Below are positions 9,018-17,486 of a stretch of DNA of 64,000 nt, piece by piece. Source of the DNA: Termitidicoccus mucosus (lineage in GTDB: Bacteria > Verrucomicrobiota > Verrucomicrobiia > Opitutales > Opitutaceae); contig NZ_CP109796.1 in assembly GCF_038725785.1 (NCBI RefSeq), positions 3,100,001 to 3,164,000 on the forward strand, given 5' to 3'. The position numbers and the translations under genes were made by a program. Numbering within the stretch: position 1 is the stretch's first letter; every line of letters starts with the position of its first letter. A model generated the notes under the pieces. That model had not been told where the DNA came from and did not search any database. It saw only the letters and a list, made by a program, of their open reading frames with translations.

Positions 9018-9509
9018 TCAGCCCAGCGCATCGAGCACCGCCGTCGTAGGCGCGGGCATGCGTCCGTCGGAGGCATAGGTGAGCGGGGAAACGGTTTGCG
9101 GCGCGAGTTGCGAGAGCGCCTCCTGCTGGAGCTTGAGGGTCCAGCTGATCAGGTTGTGGTTCTGGCGCGCGCGCCGCCTGACGCGGTGAATCAGGTTGTT
9201 GATGTCGGTGATCAGCGCATCGAGCAGGGGCCGGATGTCCGGATCGAAGAAGGACAGCATCTCGCGCAGGCCGGTCGTCTCAGGCATGCCGTTGGCCACG
9301 GCGAACCGCCGGAGCCAGGCCTCTCGGGAATTGCGATAGGCCTGGATCTCACGGGCCCGCTTTTCAATCGCCATCGCATCTGCCGTGATCGCATCGGCAT
9401 CGCGGCGCCAAAGGTGCTCCTGCTGCCCGTCGTACAAGGCCAGCATCTCGCCGTAGCCTTCGAGCTCGTCACGCAAGCACTGGATAAGTTCGTTGGGTAA
9501 AGTATTCAT
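9018..9509 (-). CDS. flgN: FlgN-family export chaperone
   Basis: 163 aa, all-helical and charged, with LIQCLRDELEGYGEMLALYDGQQEHLW at the N-terminus in two adjoining helices as in FlgN. FlgN binds the C-termini of FlgK and FlgL before export. Its start overlaps the flgJ stop (ATGA, 9506-9509) and flgK follows immediately, so context supports the call. The family has low sequence identity, which limits confidence. Confidence 0.8.
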   Translation of the reverse strand: MNTLPNELIQCLRDELEGYGEMLALYDGQQEHLWRRDADAITADAMAIEKRAREIQAYRNSREAWLRRFAVANGMPETTGLREMLSFFDPDIRPLLDALITDINNLIHRVRRRARQNHNLISWTLKLQQEALSQLAPQTVSPLTYASDGRMPAPTTAVLDALG

Positions 9510-9847
9510 CGCGCCTCTCGATCAGGAGACATCCCTTTCGGGGAAAGTTGCTGTTCCATGACCTGTCCCACACCCATGCCGCCCGCGCGGCTCATCGTGT
9601 CGGCGAGCGTGTCGGCGAGGATGTAGCCATACACGCCGGCGCCGCTGCCCGCGGAGCCCGACATCAGCGGGTCGAGCGCCGGTTTCAGAAGCTGGCGCAG
9701 CAGGATGGCCTCGAATTGCCGCGCCACTTTTTTTGCATCGGCGGACGATGCCGCCGCCGCTCCGCCGCCGCGCGCGGCGGTGACCGCCGGGGTGGAGGAC
9801 AACTCGCGCGCCACGCTGCCCTGGGTGATGGAGGAAAGGGGATTCAT
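9506..9847 (-). CDS. flgJ: FlgJ-type rod-binding protein (N-terminal domain only)
   Basis: 113 aa. The core KVARQFEAILLRQLLKPALD (about 40-59) and GVYGYILADTLADTMSRAGGMG (about 70-91) match the rod-capping domain of FlgJ. The C-terminal muramidase domain of the enterobacterial protein is absent, so peptidoglycan must be opened by another enzyme, none of which is in the window. It overlaps flgN by 4 nt and follows flgI by 12 nt. Confidence 0.88.
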   Translation of the reverse strand: MNPLSSITQGSVARELSSTPAVTAARGGGAAAASSADAKKVARQFEAILLRQLLKPALDPLMSGSAGSGAGVYGYILADTLADTMSRAGGMGVGQVMEQQLSPKGMSPDREAR

Positions 9848-9859
9848 CGCGGGAGTCGC

Positions 9860-10948
9860 TCAGTTGATCACCAGCTCGGCTTGGAGCGCGCCGGAGCGTT
9901 TCAAGGATTGGAAAATCGCCATCATCTCGCGCGTGCTCACGCCGAGCGCGTTGAGCGCGGCGGCGAGGCGCTCGATGGAACTCGTCTCGCCGATCACGTT
10001 GAAGCTGCCCCGCGCCTCCGCGACATCGGTCTGGGTCGAGGGCGTCACCACAGTCTGGCCCTGCCCAAACGGCCCGGGCTGGGAGACGCCGAGCGTGGAG
10101 GCCACGGTGATGGTCAGGGACCCGTGGCTGATCGCGACTTTCGAGAGGCGCACCGAGGAGGTGGCGACAATCGTGCCGGTGCGCTCGTTGATGACGATGC
10201 GCGCGGTCGTGTCGGGCGCGATCTCGATCGCACCGATCTCCGCGAGAAACGCCACCTCGCTGCCCGTGTAGGCCGGCGGCACGCGCACGTCGATGGTGGC
10301 GGCGTCGCGCGGGATGGCGGCGTTGGCGTGGACGGCGTTGATCGCCGTGGCCACGCGCGAGGCGGACGTGAAATCGGGATTGTGCAACTGCAACACAAGC
10401 ACGCCGTCGCTCGTGAACGTGGTCGGGATCTCGCGCTCGACGATCGCGCCGTTGCTGATGCCGCCGGTCGTCGGGTGATTGCGCTGCACGGTGGCCCCGC
10501 CCGGCCCCGATGTTCCGCCGAGAAAACCGCCCACCGCGATGGGACCCTGGGCGACCGCGTAAACCCGTCCGTCGGCGCCAAGCAGCGGCGTCTGCAACAG
10601 CACGCCGCCTTGCAGCGATTTCGCGTCGCCCATGGACGCCACCGTCACGTCGATGCGCGCGCCCGGTTTCATGAACGCGGAAATGTCGGCCGTGATCATC
10701 ACGGCCGCGGTGTTCTTGGCGCGGATTTGCTGGGTCGTGACCGTGAGGCCGTGGCGCTGGAGCACATTGGCCACCGCGCGCAGGGTGGACTGCGTGTTGG
10801 AATCGCCGTCCCCCGCGAGCCCAACCACCAGACCATAGCCCACGAGCTGGTTGTCACGCCCGCCTTCCACCAAGGACAGGTCCTTGATCCGCGACGCGTG
10901 GGCCGCGGCCAGACCGGCCAGCAAAAGTGTGACAAACAAGCGGAGCAT
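9860..10948 (-). CDS. flgI: Flagellar P-ring protein FlgI
   Basis: 362 aa with an N-terminal secretion signal (MLRLFVTLLLAGLAAAHA) and then SRIKDLSLVEGGRDNQLVGYG, the FlgI signature. Long stretches such as NTAAVMITADISAFMKPG and RIVINERTGTIVATSSVRLS are typical. It forms the periplasmic P ring around the rod and needs the chaperone FlgA, encoded three genes upstream in the operon. Confidence 0.97.
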   Translation of the reverse strand: MLRLFVTLLLAGLAAAHASRIKDLSLVEGGRDNQLVGYGLVVGLAGDGDSNTQSTLRAVANVLQRHGLTVTTQQIRAKNTAAVMITADISAFMKPGARIDVTVASMGDAKSLQGGVLLQTPLLGADGRVYAVAQGPIAVGGFLGGTSGPGGATVQRNHPTTGGISNGAIVEREIPTTFTSDGVLVLQLHNPDFTSASRVATAINAVHANAAIPRDAATIDVRVPPAYTGSEVAFLAEIGAIEIAPDTTARIVINERTGTIVATSSVRLSKVAISHGSLTITVASTLGVSQPGPFGQGQTVVTPSTQTDVAEARGSFNVIGETSSIERLAAALNALGVSTREMMAIFQSLKRSGALQAELVIN

Positions 10949-10962
10949 GGTGTGCAGGTTGA

Positions 10963-11583
10963 TTAGAAGGGACGAAGTTTTTCGTAGATGCGGCTCAGCC
11001 AGCCGCGCTTCTGGGCATCGGTAAGCGCGCCTTCGCTGATGAATTCCAAATTGGTGTCCGCGACATTGCTGGAGAGAACGGTGTTGGTGCTGCTGATATC
11101 GTCACGCCTGACGACTCCATGAAGAATAATATGCTGGGTTTCGCCGGAAAATGTGATGCGCCTGGCGCCGGCGATCACGAGGTTGCCATTGGGCAGCACG
11201 TCGGTGACGACCACCGCCGCGCGCGCGGTGATCACCTGCGCGTTGTTCACCGCGCCGCCGCCGGAAAACTCGCTCGCACCGGAAAACGAGACGCCGGGAA
11301 GAGCGCCGTTGTGCGTGCCGAACTTGCTGGCCGTCGACGGATACAGGAACTGGTTGACCGCCGCGTTGGCCGACGAGTTCGAGTTTGTCTGCTTGCTCTG
11401 GGTCGAGGACTGCGCGGCGGACTCCGCCACCACGATGGTGACGATGTCGCCGATGCGCCCGGCCTTGGGGTCAGCCACCAGCGACTGCTCCCGGCTGCCC
11501 GGGGCCGTCCAGAGCGACTGGGCCGCGGCCGGCAGCGCGGCAAGGGCAAGCACGACGAGCGGGAGGAGGTTATATTTATTCAT
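10963..11583 (-). CDS. flgH: Flagellar L-ring protein FlgH (no lipobox)
   Basis: 206 aa from the ATG at 11583; a TTG at 11613 would add ten residues ahead of the signal peptide and is less likely. The signal sequence MNKYNLLPLVVLALAALPAAAQS is followed by typical FlgH segments (GRIGDIVTIVVAESAAQS; LPNGNLVIAGARRITFSGE; GVVRRDDISSTNTVLSS). FlgH is normally an outer-membrane lipoprotein, but this protein has no cysteine at all, so it cannot be lipidated and probably relies on signal peptidase I. It lies between flgA and flgI. Confidence 0.94.
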   Translation of the reverse strand: MNKYNLLPLVVLALAALPAAAQSLWTAPGSREQSLVADPKAGRIGDIVTIVVAESAAQSSTQSKQTNSNSSANAAVNQFLYPSTASKFGTHNGALPGVSFSGASEFSGGGAVNNAQVITARAAVVVTDVLPNGNLVIAGARRITFSGETQHIILHGVVRRDDISSTNTVLSSNVADTNLEFISEGALTDAQKRGWLSRIYEKLRPF

Positions 11584-11679
11584 ATATATAAGTGATGTCT
11601 GGATTGGCCGCAAAGCCGCGAAGGATCGCGAAAAGGGAGCCGAAAAAATGTATTTATCATTATATTAATTCTGCAGGTT

Positions 11680-12369
11680 TCAGAAACGCACCTCGGCCCG
11701 CGACTCGGCCACGACCCGGGCGTTGAATTCTTTTTTCGAGACGGGATTGCGGAAGCGCACGATGTCGCCCTTGCCGCCGTCCTCCATGCAAATGCCGCGC
11801 AGGACGACCTGAAACGGCCCCTCCCCCGCCGAGATTTCCGCCGTCTCGCCGCGGCGCACCAGCGGCCGCTTGGCCACGTCGCGCCACGTCAACAGCCGGC
11901 CCGACGGCACCGCGCGCGCATAAACCAGATCGGCATCGACGCCGGCCAGCACGACATCGCGCTCGCGCAACGCGTTGAACCGGCGCCGATCCAGGGCCGC
12001 GCGCTGCACGCCGCTCCCGCGCTCGGCCGGCTCGCGCGTCACCAAGCCGTCACACCATTGTTGCGCGCGCACGGCCAGCGTCTGGTCGCGCACGACGCCT
12101 TGGGCAAACTCCATCCTCACGCGCACCAGCATCTGGGGCGCGAGCGCGGAGGGATATTCCAGCACCTTGACGCCGGTCGCCGCATCCATCGCCCGCGGCG
12201 GCTGTCCCGCCCACTCCAATATCAGCTCCCCCTCGACTTCGAGATGCACCGTAAGTTCGGCCTGCATCCGCGCCAGCAAGTCCGCGCCCGCGGTTGCCTG
12301 CTCCGCCCGGAGCAGAAACAATGCGGGCAGGACGACCGGCAACAAGATGATCAACAGGCGCCGCATCAC
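11680..12369 (-). CDS. flgA: Flagellar P-ring assembly chaperone FlgA
   Basis: 229 aa with a signal peptide (MMRRLLIILLPVVLPALFLL). The C-terminal half has the SAF-domain pattern of FlgA: VVLAGVDADLVYARAVPSG, LLTWRDVAKRPLVRRGE, and a final KGDIVRFRNPVSKKEFNARV. FlgA is the periplasmic chaperone for FlgI. The order flgG-flgA-flgH-flgI fits. The N-terminal half is poorly conserved, as in the family. Confidence 0.92.
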   Translation of the reverse strand: MMRRLLIILLPVVLPALFLLRAEQATAGADLLARMQAELTVHLEVEGELILEWAGQPPRAMDAATGVKVLEYPSALAPQMLVRVRMEFAQGVVRDQTLAVRAQQWCDGLVTREPAERGSGVQRAALDRRRFNALRERDVVLAGVDADLVYARAVPSGRLLTWRDVAKRPLVRRGETAEISAGEGPFQVVLRGICMEDGGKGDIVRFRNPVSKKEFNARVVAESRAEVRF

Positions 12370-12379
12370 GAAAACATCC

Positions 12380-13162
12380 TCAACGCTTGAGCTGCGTCAC
12401 CTTCTCCAGCATTTCGTCCGATGCTTGGATCGCCTTGCTGCTCACCTCGTAGGCGCGCTGGGCGACGATGAGGTTCACCATTTCCTCCACCATGTTCACA
12501 TTGGACGCCTCGAGATTGTATTGGTGGATGGTGCCGAACCCCTCCTCGCCCGGCTGCCCGGTCTCGGGCGTCCCGCTGGCGCCGGACTCCTCGAACAAGT
12601 TGCCGCCCACGCTGCGCAGGCCGGCGGGGTTGGCGAAACGCGTCAGCGTGAGCCGGAAGGTCTGGTTCCCGTTCGCCGTGGTGTAGGTCACCTCGCCGCC
12701 CTCGGAAATCGTGACGTCGGTGGTGCCGGCGGGAACCGCCTCGAAACCGCTCAGCACTTGCAGTCCGTTGGCCGTGACGATCTCGCCGTTGCCGTTCACC
12801 TTGAACGATCCGTCGCGCGTGTAGGCGATGGTGCCGTCGGTTCGTTGTACCTCAAAAAAACCGTCGCCGCGGATCGCCATGTCGAACCGCTCGCCGGACT
12901 CCGTCAACTGCCCTTGCGTGAACACGCGGGCGGTGGCGGACACCCGCGAGCCGTTGCCGATCTCGATGCCCGTGGGCAGCACATTGCCTCCGCCCGTCTC
13001 CGCGCCCGCGGCGCGCGTGCGCTGGTAGAGCATGTCCTGGAATTCGATTTTGCTGCGCTTGAAGCCCGCGGTGTTCACGTTCGCGAGATTGTTCGCGATG
13101 GTGTTGAGGTTGAGCTGCTGGGCGCCCATGCCGGTGGCGGCGGAGTAGAGTGAGAGGTTCAT
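12380..13162 (-). CDS. flgG: Distal rod protein FlgG
   Basis: 260 aa. It begins MNLSLYSAATGMGAQQLNLN, followed by TIANNLANVNTAGFKRSKIEF, the rod/hook N-terminal signature, and ends NVNMVEEMVNLIVAQRAYEVSS with the C-terminal helix. The length is exactly that of FlgG. It forms the distal rod that runs through the P and L rings encoded next in the operon. Confidence 0.97.
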   Translation of the reverse strand: MNLSLYSAATGMGAQQLNLNTIANNLANVNTAGFKRSKIEFQDMLYQRTRAAGAETGGGNVLPTGIEIGNGSRVSATARVFTQGQLTESGERFDMAIRGDGFFEVQRTDGTIAYTRDGSFKVNGNGEIVTANGLQVLSGFEAVPAGTTDVTISEGGEVTYTTANGNQTFRLTLTRFANPAGLRSVGGNLFEESGASGTPETGQPGEEGFGTIHQYNLEASNVNMVEEMVNLIVAQRAYEVSSKAIQASDEMLEKVTQLKR

Positions 13163-13199
13163 GGTCTGGTGGGAGGGTTACAAATCTGTCCGGGGAAAT

Positions 13200-13949
13200 T
13201 CAGGAAAAAGCCTCGATCGTTTTTCCCATGAGGTCGTCGCGGCTTTGGATCATCTTGGCATTGACCTCGTAGGCGCGGGTGATCGCGATCAGGTCCACCA
13301 TCTCGCGCAGCGGCGCCACGTTGCTCATCTCGATGCGCTCCTGCAGCACGCCGGGCTCCTCGATTTCCATCGGGGCCGCACCGGGCGACGCCGCGAAATA
13401 GCCGCCCGCTCGCGGGATCAACTGGCCGGGACGGTCAAACCGGTAAATGCCCAGGCGCCCGATGATGGTCTCGTCCTGCACCACGGTGCCCTCTTTGTTG
13501 ACGATCACGTTGCCACCCTCGGGTTGAAGCTCGATGGGATCGCCGCCGTCGCTCAAGACCGGGAATCCCTCGGCCGTGACCAAGGTCCGTTCGGGCGATA
13601 ATTGGAAGGAGCCCGCCCGCGTATAGAGCACTTGGCCGTCGGCGCCCCGCACCGAAAAAAATCCGTCCGACTCGATCACCATGTCCAGCTCCCGGTCGGT
13701 GGGCCGGATCTCGCCCTGCTGAAAGTTCACCGAACTGGACGTTTTTGGAAAAAACGCGGACAGCATCTCGCCTGCCCCGGGCCGGGAGGCGGTGTCGGGA
13801 TACAGCTCGCCGGCAAAATTCGCGCCGATCTGCACCGTGCGGCGCTTGAAGCCGGACACCTCGCTCGAAGCCAGATTCTGAGTCACCACATTCTGCCACC
13901 GCTCCAAGGCGGACAGCGACGCTGCGTTCTGATAAATGCCGACATTCAT
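13200..13949 (-). CDS. flgF: Proximal rod protein FlgF
   Basis: 249 aa from the ATG at 13949, which aligns with other FlgF N-termini (MNVGIYQNAASLSALERWQN). The ATG at 13961 would lie upstream of the transcription start predicted from the sigma-54 site at 13965-13980. Signature segments are QNLASSEVSGFKRRTVQIG, SDGFFSVRGADGQVLYTRAG and the closing APLREMVDLIAITRAYEVNA. It is the first gene of the rod/ring/HAP operon. Confidence 0.92.
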   Translation of the reverse strand: MNVGIYQNAASLSALERWQNVVTQNLASSEVSGFKRRTVQIGANFAGELYPDTASRPGAGEMLSAFFPKTSSSVNFQQGEIRPTDRELDMVIESDGFFSVRGADGQVLYTRAGSFQLSPERTLVTAEGFPVLSDGGDPIELQPEGGNVIVNKEGTVVQDETIIGRLGIYRFDRPGQLIPRAGGYFAASPGAAPMEIEEPGVLQERIEMSNVAPLREMVDLIAITRAYEVNAKMIQSRDDLMGKTIEAFS

Positions 13950-13964
13950 TGCTGCCGTCAAGAA

Positions 13965-13980
13965 AGCAGCAATAATGCCA
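13965..13980 (-). promoter_or_regulatory. Sigma-54-type promoter of the flgF operon
   Basis: On the minus strand TGGCATTATTGCTGCT matches TGGCAC-N5-TTGCW with the invariant GG and GC exactly 10 nt apart; the -12 box reads CTGCT. The predicted start lies only a few nt before the flgF ATG at 13949, the same geometry as at flgB. Confidence 0.55.
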
Positions 13981-14140
13981 CTATCACTATTAATTGATAT
14001 ATAATATATTATGTAACAATATCAATTGCCTGCCTAGTATCGTCAATCATCCGGCAAAATTTGCCTCCAAGGAAAAGGCGTGGCGTGGTTGACCGTCGTG
14101 CCGCCGTCTGGGTGGATTCATGTTTCTCGCGCGGTGCGTC

Positions 14141-14274
14141 GTAGCGCAGCGCAGGCATCCTTGCCTGCCGTCCTTGATATCGCGCGGAGCGCGGCATTTA
14201 TTGGTTTTTGGAAAAAAGAATCAGCGGCGCTTCGCGCCTTCGGTTTCGACGGCAGGCAAGGATGCCTGCGCTAC
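14141..14274. repeat. Dispersed inverted-repeat element (copy 1)
   Basis: Arms 14141-14172 and 14248-14274 are inverted copies of a GTAGCGCAGG...CTGCCGTC sequence, flanking a centre that includes an AGCGGCGCTTCGCGC segment. The same element occurs at 57626-57773. It lies in the 13950-14341 gap between the end of the flgB-motB operon and flgF, where I see no gene, and may end transcription of the big operon. Confidence 0.7.
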
Positions 14275-14341
14275 GCTCGCGCTGCCGCATGAGGCCGAGT
14301 GCCGCCCTCTCTCCCGGTTTTATTTGTCCATTCCCGCTCGT

Positions 14342-14605
14342 TTATTGCGGGGAGGCGGACTCCTCCTGCTCGTAGACGCAGTCGATCTCGACTTTCTCTC
14401 CGCAGGCGCAGGTGACGAGGATGCGCGTCACCCGTCCATCCTCGCGCACGCATTCGACCTTGGCCTTGGCCGAGGCCGCGCATTTCTCAGCCGCCGGCGC
14501 GGGGGGCGGCTCGGGCTCGGGACGCAGCGGGACAAACACTCGGTTGCCGGTGGTCCTCAACGAGGACAATCCGGCGCTGGGGCGGTCGCTCAGGAAGGAT
14601 TTCAT
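14342..14605 (-). CDS. Small Cys-rich protein downstream of motB
   Basis: 87 aa, unrecognised. The N-terminal 40 residues are Pro-rich and probably disordered. The C-terminal half holds C42, C52, C66, C68 and C76 in beta-like sequence (RVTRILVTCACGEKVEIDCVY), suggesting a small metal-binding or disulfide module. It starts 6 nt after the motB stop, so it is the last gene of the ~22 kb operon and is translationally linked to motB. No membrane segment is seen. A stator-associated or regulatory role would be inference only. Confidence 0.65.
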   Translation of the reverse strand: MKSFLSDRPSAGLSSLRTTGNRVFVPLRPEPEPPPAPAAEKCAASAKAKVECVREDGRVTRILVTCACGEKVEIDCVYEQEESASPQ

Positions 14606-14611
14606 CGCGAA

Positions 14612-15424
14612 TTATCTGGCTTTTCCATTTTCGGCGGGCGCTGGTGGCGCGGCGGCGCCGGTTCCCGATACGGACGCCGGGGTGGAGGCGCGGCGGCGGA
14701 GCGACATGCTCAGGGTCACGCGCTGGTTCGACTCGTCCGCGGCATCGAGTCCCGGCAGCGGCTTGGTGTCGGCAAACCCGGAAACCCGCTCGATCAGGTC
14801 CGGGTTCACCGCATAATGGGTCAGGGAGCGGCGGGAGGTGTTCGCAAAGTCGGACGAGAGCTCCCAGGACGAATAATCGGGATTCGCCATCGCCACGCCC
14901 TTCCGCGTGTGCCCCTCGATCACGACGTTGAACTGGTGGCGGTCGATGATCCACGCCAGCGTCTCCATCACGAAATTGCCCCAGTCGGTGAACTCGGCGC
15001 TGTCCTCCTTGAAGAGGGGGCGCTTGCCGCGATCATACAAGGTGACCTTGAGCCCGTCCGATGTGACCTGGATCTCGATCGGCCGTTCGCCCGCCACCTC
15101 GTCGAGGTTCAGCAGGCGGTAGAGGTTGTCGGCGATTTCCTGAAGAAACTGCGTGTCGATTTTTCTTTGGTCCACCAAGCCGGTGCCCTCATCGCCCTTG
15201 TCGCCCACCTTCTCCATGCGCACGGGCCGCATCCGCTCGACCGACAGGATGCCCGCCGCGCCGTCCAGCAGCGCTTTGCGGGGCGACTGGAAATACTGCG
15301 AGGTCGCGACCACGATGCTTTCGTCCTGGGCCGAAATCCACAGCACCATGAACAAGGCCATCATCGCGGTGACAAAATCCGCGTAGGCCACTTTCCAGGC
15401 TCCGCCGCCTCCTTTGCCGGCCAT
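14612..15424 (-). CDS. motB: Flagellar motor stator protein MotB
   Basis: 270 aa. The N-terminus AWKVAYADFVTAMMALFMVLW carries the channel aspartate D16 in the single membrane helix. The C-terminal OmpA-like peptidoglycan-binding domain (about 140-250) has FNVVIEGHTRKG and SSDFANTSRRSL, equivalent to the usual EGHTD and A..R..S motifs. With MotA it forms the ion-driven stator. The start is 27 nt after the motA stop. Confidence 0.95.
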   Translation of the reverse strand: MAGKGGGGAWKVAYADFVTAMMALFMVLWISAQDESIVVATSQYFQSPRKALLDGAAGILSVERMRPVRMEKVGDKGDEGTGLVDQRKIDTQFLQEIADNLYRLLNLDEVAGERPIEIQVTSDGLKVTLYDRGKRPLFKEDSAEFTDWGNFVMETLAWIIDRHQFNVVIEGHTRKGVAMANPDYSSWELSSDFANTSRRSLTHYAVNPDLIERVSGFADTKPLPGLDAADESNQRVTLSMSLRRRASTPASVSGTGAAAPPAPAENGKAR

Positions 15425-15451
15425 ATCAGGAATGCCTCCTCATAATGGTGG

Positions 15452-16321
15452 TCATGCCTTGCCCGGCAGGGGCAGGCTCTTCAGCGCCGCTTCCAATTCG
15501 TCCGCGAGCGGCTGGACCGAGCTTTCCAACGAACGCCGCGCGACCTCGACCGCGGTGATGGGGGCGAGCCCCTTGGCGAAACCCGCGACGGCGACCTTGA
15601 TGCAGCGCAGGTATTGCATTTCGTCGAGATTGTTCATGCGCACGCGGTTGGCCAGAGGGTTGACGAAGCCGTAGGCGCTGAACACGCCCAGCAGCGTGCC
15701 GGTGAGCGCGGCGGCCACGCGCTCGCCCACGACCTCGGGGCCGTCGGCCAGCGACGCCATCGTGTTGATGATGCCCAGCACCGCCGCCACGATGCCGATG
15801 CCCGGCAGCGAGTCGCCGACGAGTTGCAGCAGATGCACCGGGTGGTCCGCCTCCTCGGCCTTTGCGCCGAGTTCGGTGGACATCAGGGATTCGAGCTGGT
15901 CGGGCTTGATGCGGCCGTCCACCACCGGGCGGAGCGCGTTGATCAAAAAATTCCGGTGCTCCTCATGCGCCAGAAAATCCGGATATTTCCTCAGGATCAC
16001 GCTCTGCTCCGGGTCGGATATGTGTTCCTCGAGCGCGATGAGCCCGTTGCGCCGGCCGAGGACAAACAGTTCGTAGAGCAGTTTCAGCAGGTCAAAATAC
16101 CCGTCGCGCCGCGTCTTGCGCCCGAAGACGGCGCCGACGACCTTGCGCACGATGTCCCGCCCGACGTGCGGCGGGCTGGCGATGATGAGCAGCCCCAGCG
16201 CCATGCCGAAAATAATCACGTATTCGGATATGTGCAGCAGCACCAGCACGTTGCCGCCACCGAGGGCAAAGCCGCCCAGCGTGGCCAGCATCACGATCAG
16301 AATTCCGATCAATACCATCAT
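15452..16321 (-). CDS. motA: Flagellar motor stator protein MotA
   Basis: 289 aa with four membrane segments (about 1-22, 30-50, 155-180, 190-212). The channel-lining signature DSLPGIGIVAAVLGIINTMA is near 158-177, with GTLLGVFSAYGFVNPLANR after it. The cytoplasmic loop between TM2 and TM3 should contact FliG. It sits directly after fliA (27-nt gap) and is co-transcribed with motB. Confidence 0.96.
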   Translation of the reverse strand: MMVLIGILIVMLATLGGFALGGGNVLVLLHISEYVIIFGMALGLLIIASPPHVGRDIVRKVVGAVFGRKTRRDGYFDLLKLLYELFVLGRRNGLIALEEHISDPEQSVILRKYPDFLAHEEHRNFLINALRPVVDGRIKPDQLESLMSTELGAKAEEADHPVHLLQLVGDSLPGIGIVAAVLGIINTMASLADGPEVVGERVAAALTGTLLGVFSAYGFVNPLANRVRMNNLDEMQYLRCIKVAVAGFAKGLAPITAVEVARRSLESSVQPLADELEAALKSLPLPGKA

Positions 16322-16348
16322 AGGCGTGGGTCTCCCGGCCGCTGTTGC

Positions 16349-17137
16349 TCAACGATCCCGGACCCTGGCCACGTAGGCGCGAAGCGCGAGCACGGCCTGC
16401 GAGTGGATCTGGCAGATCCGGGATTCCGTGAGATGAAAAACCGCGGCGATCTCGGCCAACCGCATGTTTTCAAAATAATACATGGCGAGGACACGCTTCT
16501 GTATATCGGGCAATTCTGTCATTCGTTGAGCGATAAGTTGTTTCAGCTCGTCTTTCTCCATCGTGTCGCGCGCGAGCGTACCGTTTTTGTCCGGGATGAT
16601 GTCGTGCAGCGACTCCCCGTTGTCCATCGGCTGGTCAATCGCCACAAAGGTCACGGGGCTCGATTCCTCCAGCCAGCGCGCGTAGTTTTTCGCCGACAGG
16701 CCGAGGTGTTCGCGCACCTCCTCGTCGGTCGCGGGACGCCCGTGCCGCTGCTCCAGCTCGGCGATCGCCTCCTTGATCTTGCGGGCCTTCACGCGGGCGC
16801 GGCGCGGGCACCAGTCGAGCCGGCGCAGTTCGTCGAGCACCGCGCCCCGGATGCGCAGCGACGCGTAGGCGGAAAACAGGCTGCCCTGCTCTGGATTGAA
16901 GCGGCGGAGCGCCGCCATCAACCCGATCACGCCCACGCTGTAGAGGTCCGCCACGTCCACATGCGCGGGCAGGTTGACCTTGATGCGATCCACCACGTTG
17001 CGGACCAGCGGCAGGTGGCGCTCGATGAGCCCGGTGTCGTCGCCGCTCCCATCCTGATACGCACGCCAGGCGGTGGAGACCGGGCGCGCCGGCGCGACTT
17101 TCTCTTCGGTGGGTTGTTCTGGAAGCGCGGTGAGCAT
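16349..17137 (-). CDS. fliA: RNA polymerase sigma-28 factor FliA
   Basis: 262 aa with all sigma regions: region 2 (DLYSVGVIGLMAALRRFNPE, FSAYASLRIRGAVLDELRRLDW), region 3 (RPATDEEVREHLGLS) and the region 4 helix-turn-helix (LAEIAAVFHLTESRICQIHS). FliA directs late flagellar and chemotaxis transcription; sites resembling its consensus precede cheW, cheA and fliD in this window. It is embedded in the early operon between flhF and motA. The FlgM-like candidate at 60394 could be its anti-sigma factor. Confidence 0.96.
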   Translation of the reverse strand: MLTALPEQPTEEKVAPARPVSTAWRAYQDGSGDDTGLIERHLPLVRNVVDRIKVNLPAHVDVADLYSVGVIGLMAALRRFNPEQGSLFSAYASLRIRGAVLDELRRLDWCPRRARVKARKIKEAIAELEQRHGRPATDEEVREHLGLSAKNYARWLEESSPVTFVAIDQPMDNGESLHDIIPDKNGTLARDTMEKDELKQLIAQRMTELPDIQKRVLAMYYFENMRLAEIAAVFHLTESRICQIHSQAVLALRAYVARVRDR

Positions 17138-17148
17138 GATGAAAAAAA

Positions 17149-17471
17149 TCAGCGATGGGCGGCGGGTGCGGAGGCGGCGCGCGGCGCGGAGACGGCCGGC
17201 CGGCGCGGAAGCGCGCCGGGGCCGCCCGCCGGGCGGGCGCAGGCGGGGGCGGCGCCGGGGGCTTGGCGGCGCGGGCGGCTTGTTTTTCGTCGATCAACTG
17301 CCGCGCGGATTTGGCGGCCAGTCCCATCCACCAGCGCCCGATCAGGGCCGACGCGAGGCAACCGATCGCGGCATCCCGCAACACCACGTCAACCGCGCGT
17401 CCTGCATAAATCCCCGTGGCCAAAACCAGGGAAAACCCGATGAATCCGAATAAAAGAAAGGCTGCTCTCAT
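17149..17471 (-). pseudogene. Small membrane protein between flhF and fliA, apparently frameshifted
   Basis: From the ATG at 17471 the frame encodes two hydrophobic segments (FLLFGFIGFSLVLATGIYAG; AAIGCLASALIGRWWMGLA) and then an Ala/Pro-rich tail. Read straight through, it has no stop until 16635, overrunning about 500 nt of fliA. The neighbouring frame ends at a TGA at 17149, just before the fliA start, with APAAHR as its last residues. A one- or two-base error or mutation in the C/G runs of the Pro-rich tail (about 17190-17270) would explain both. Function unknown; flhG, often found here, is absent. Confidence 0.5.
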
Positions 17472-17486
17472 TGGTGGTCGTTCCCT

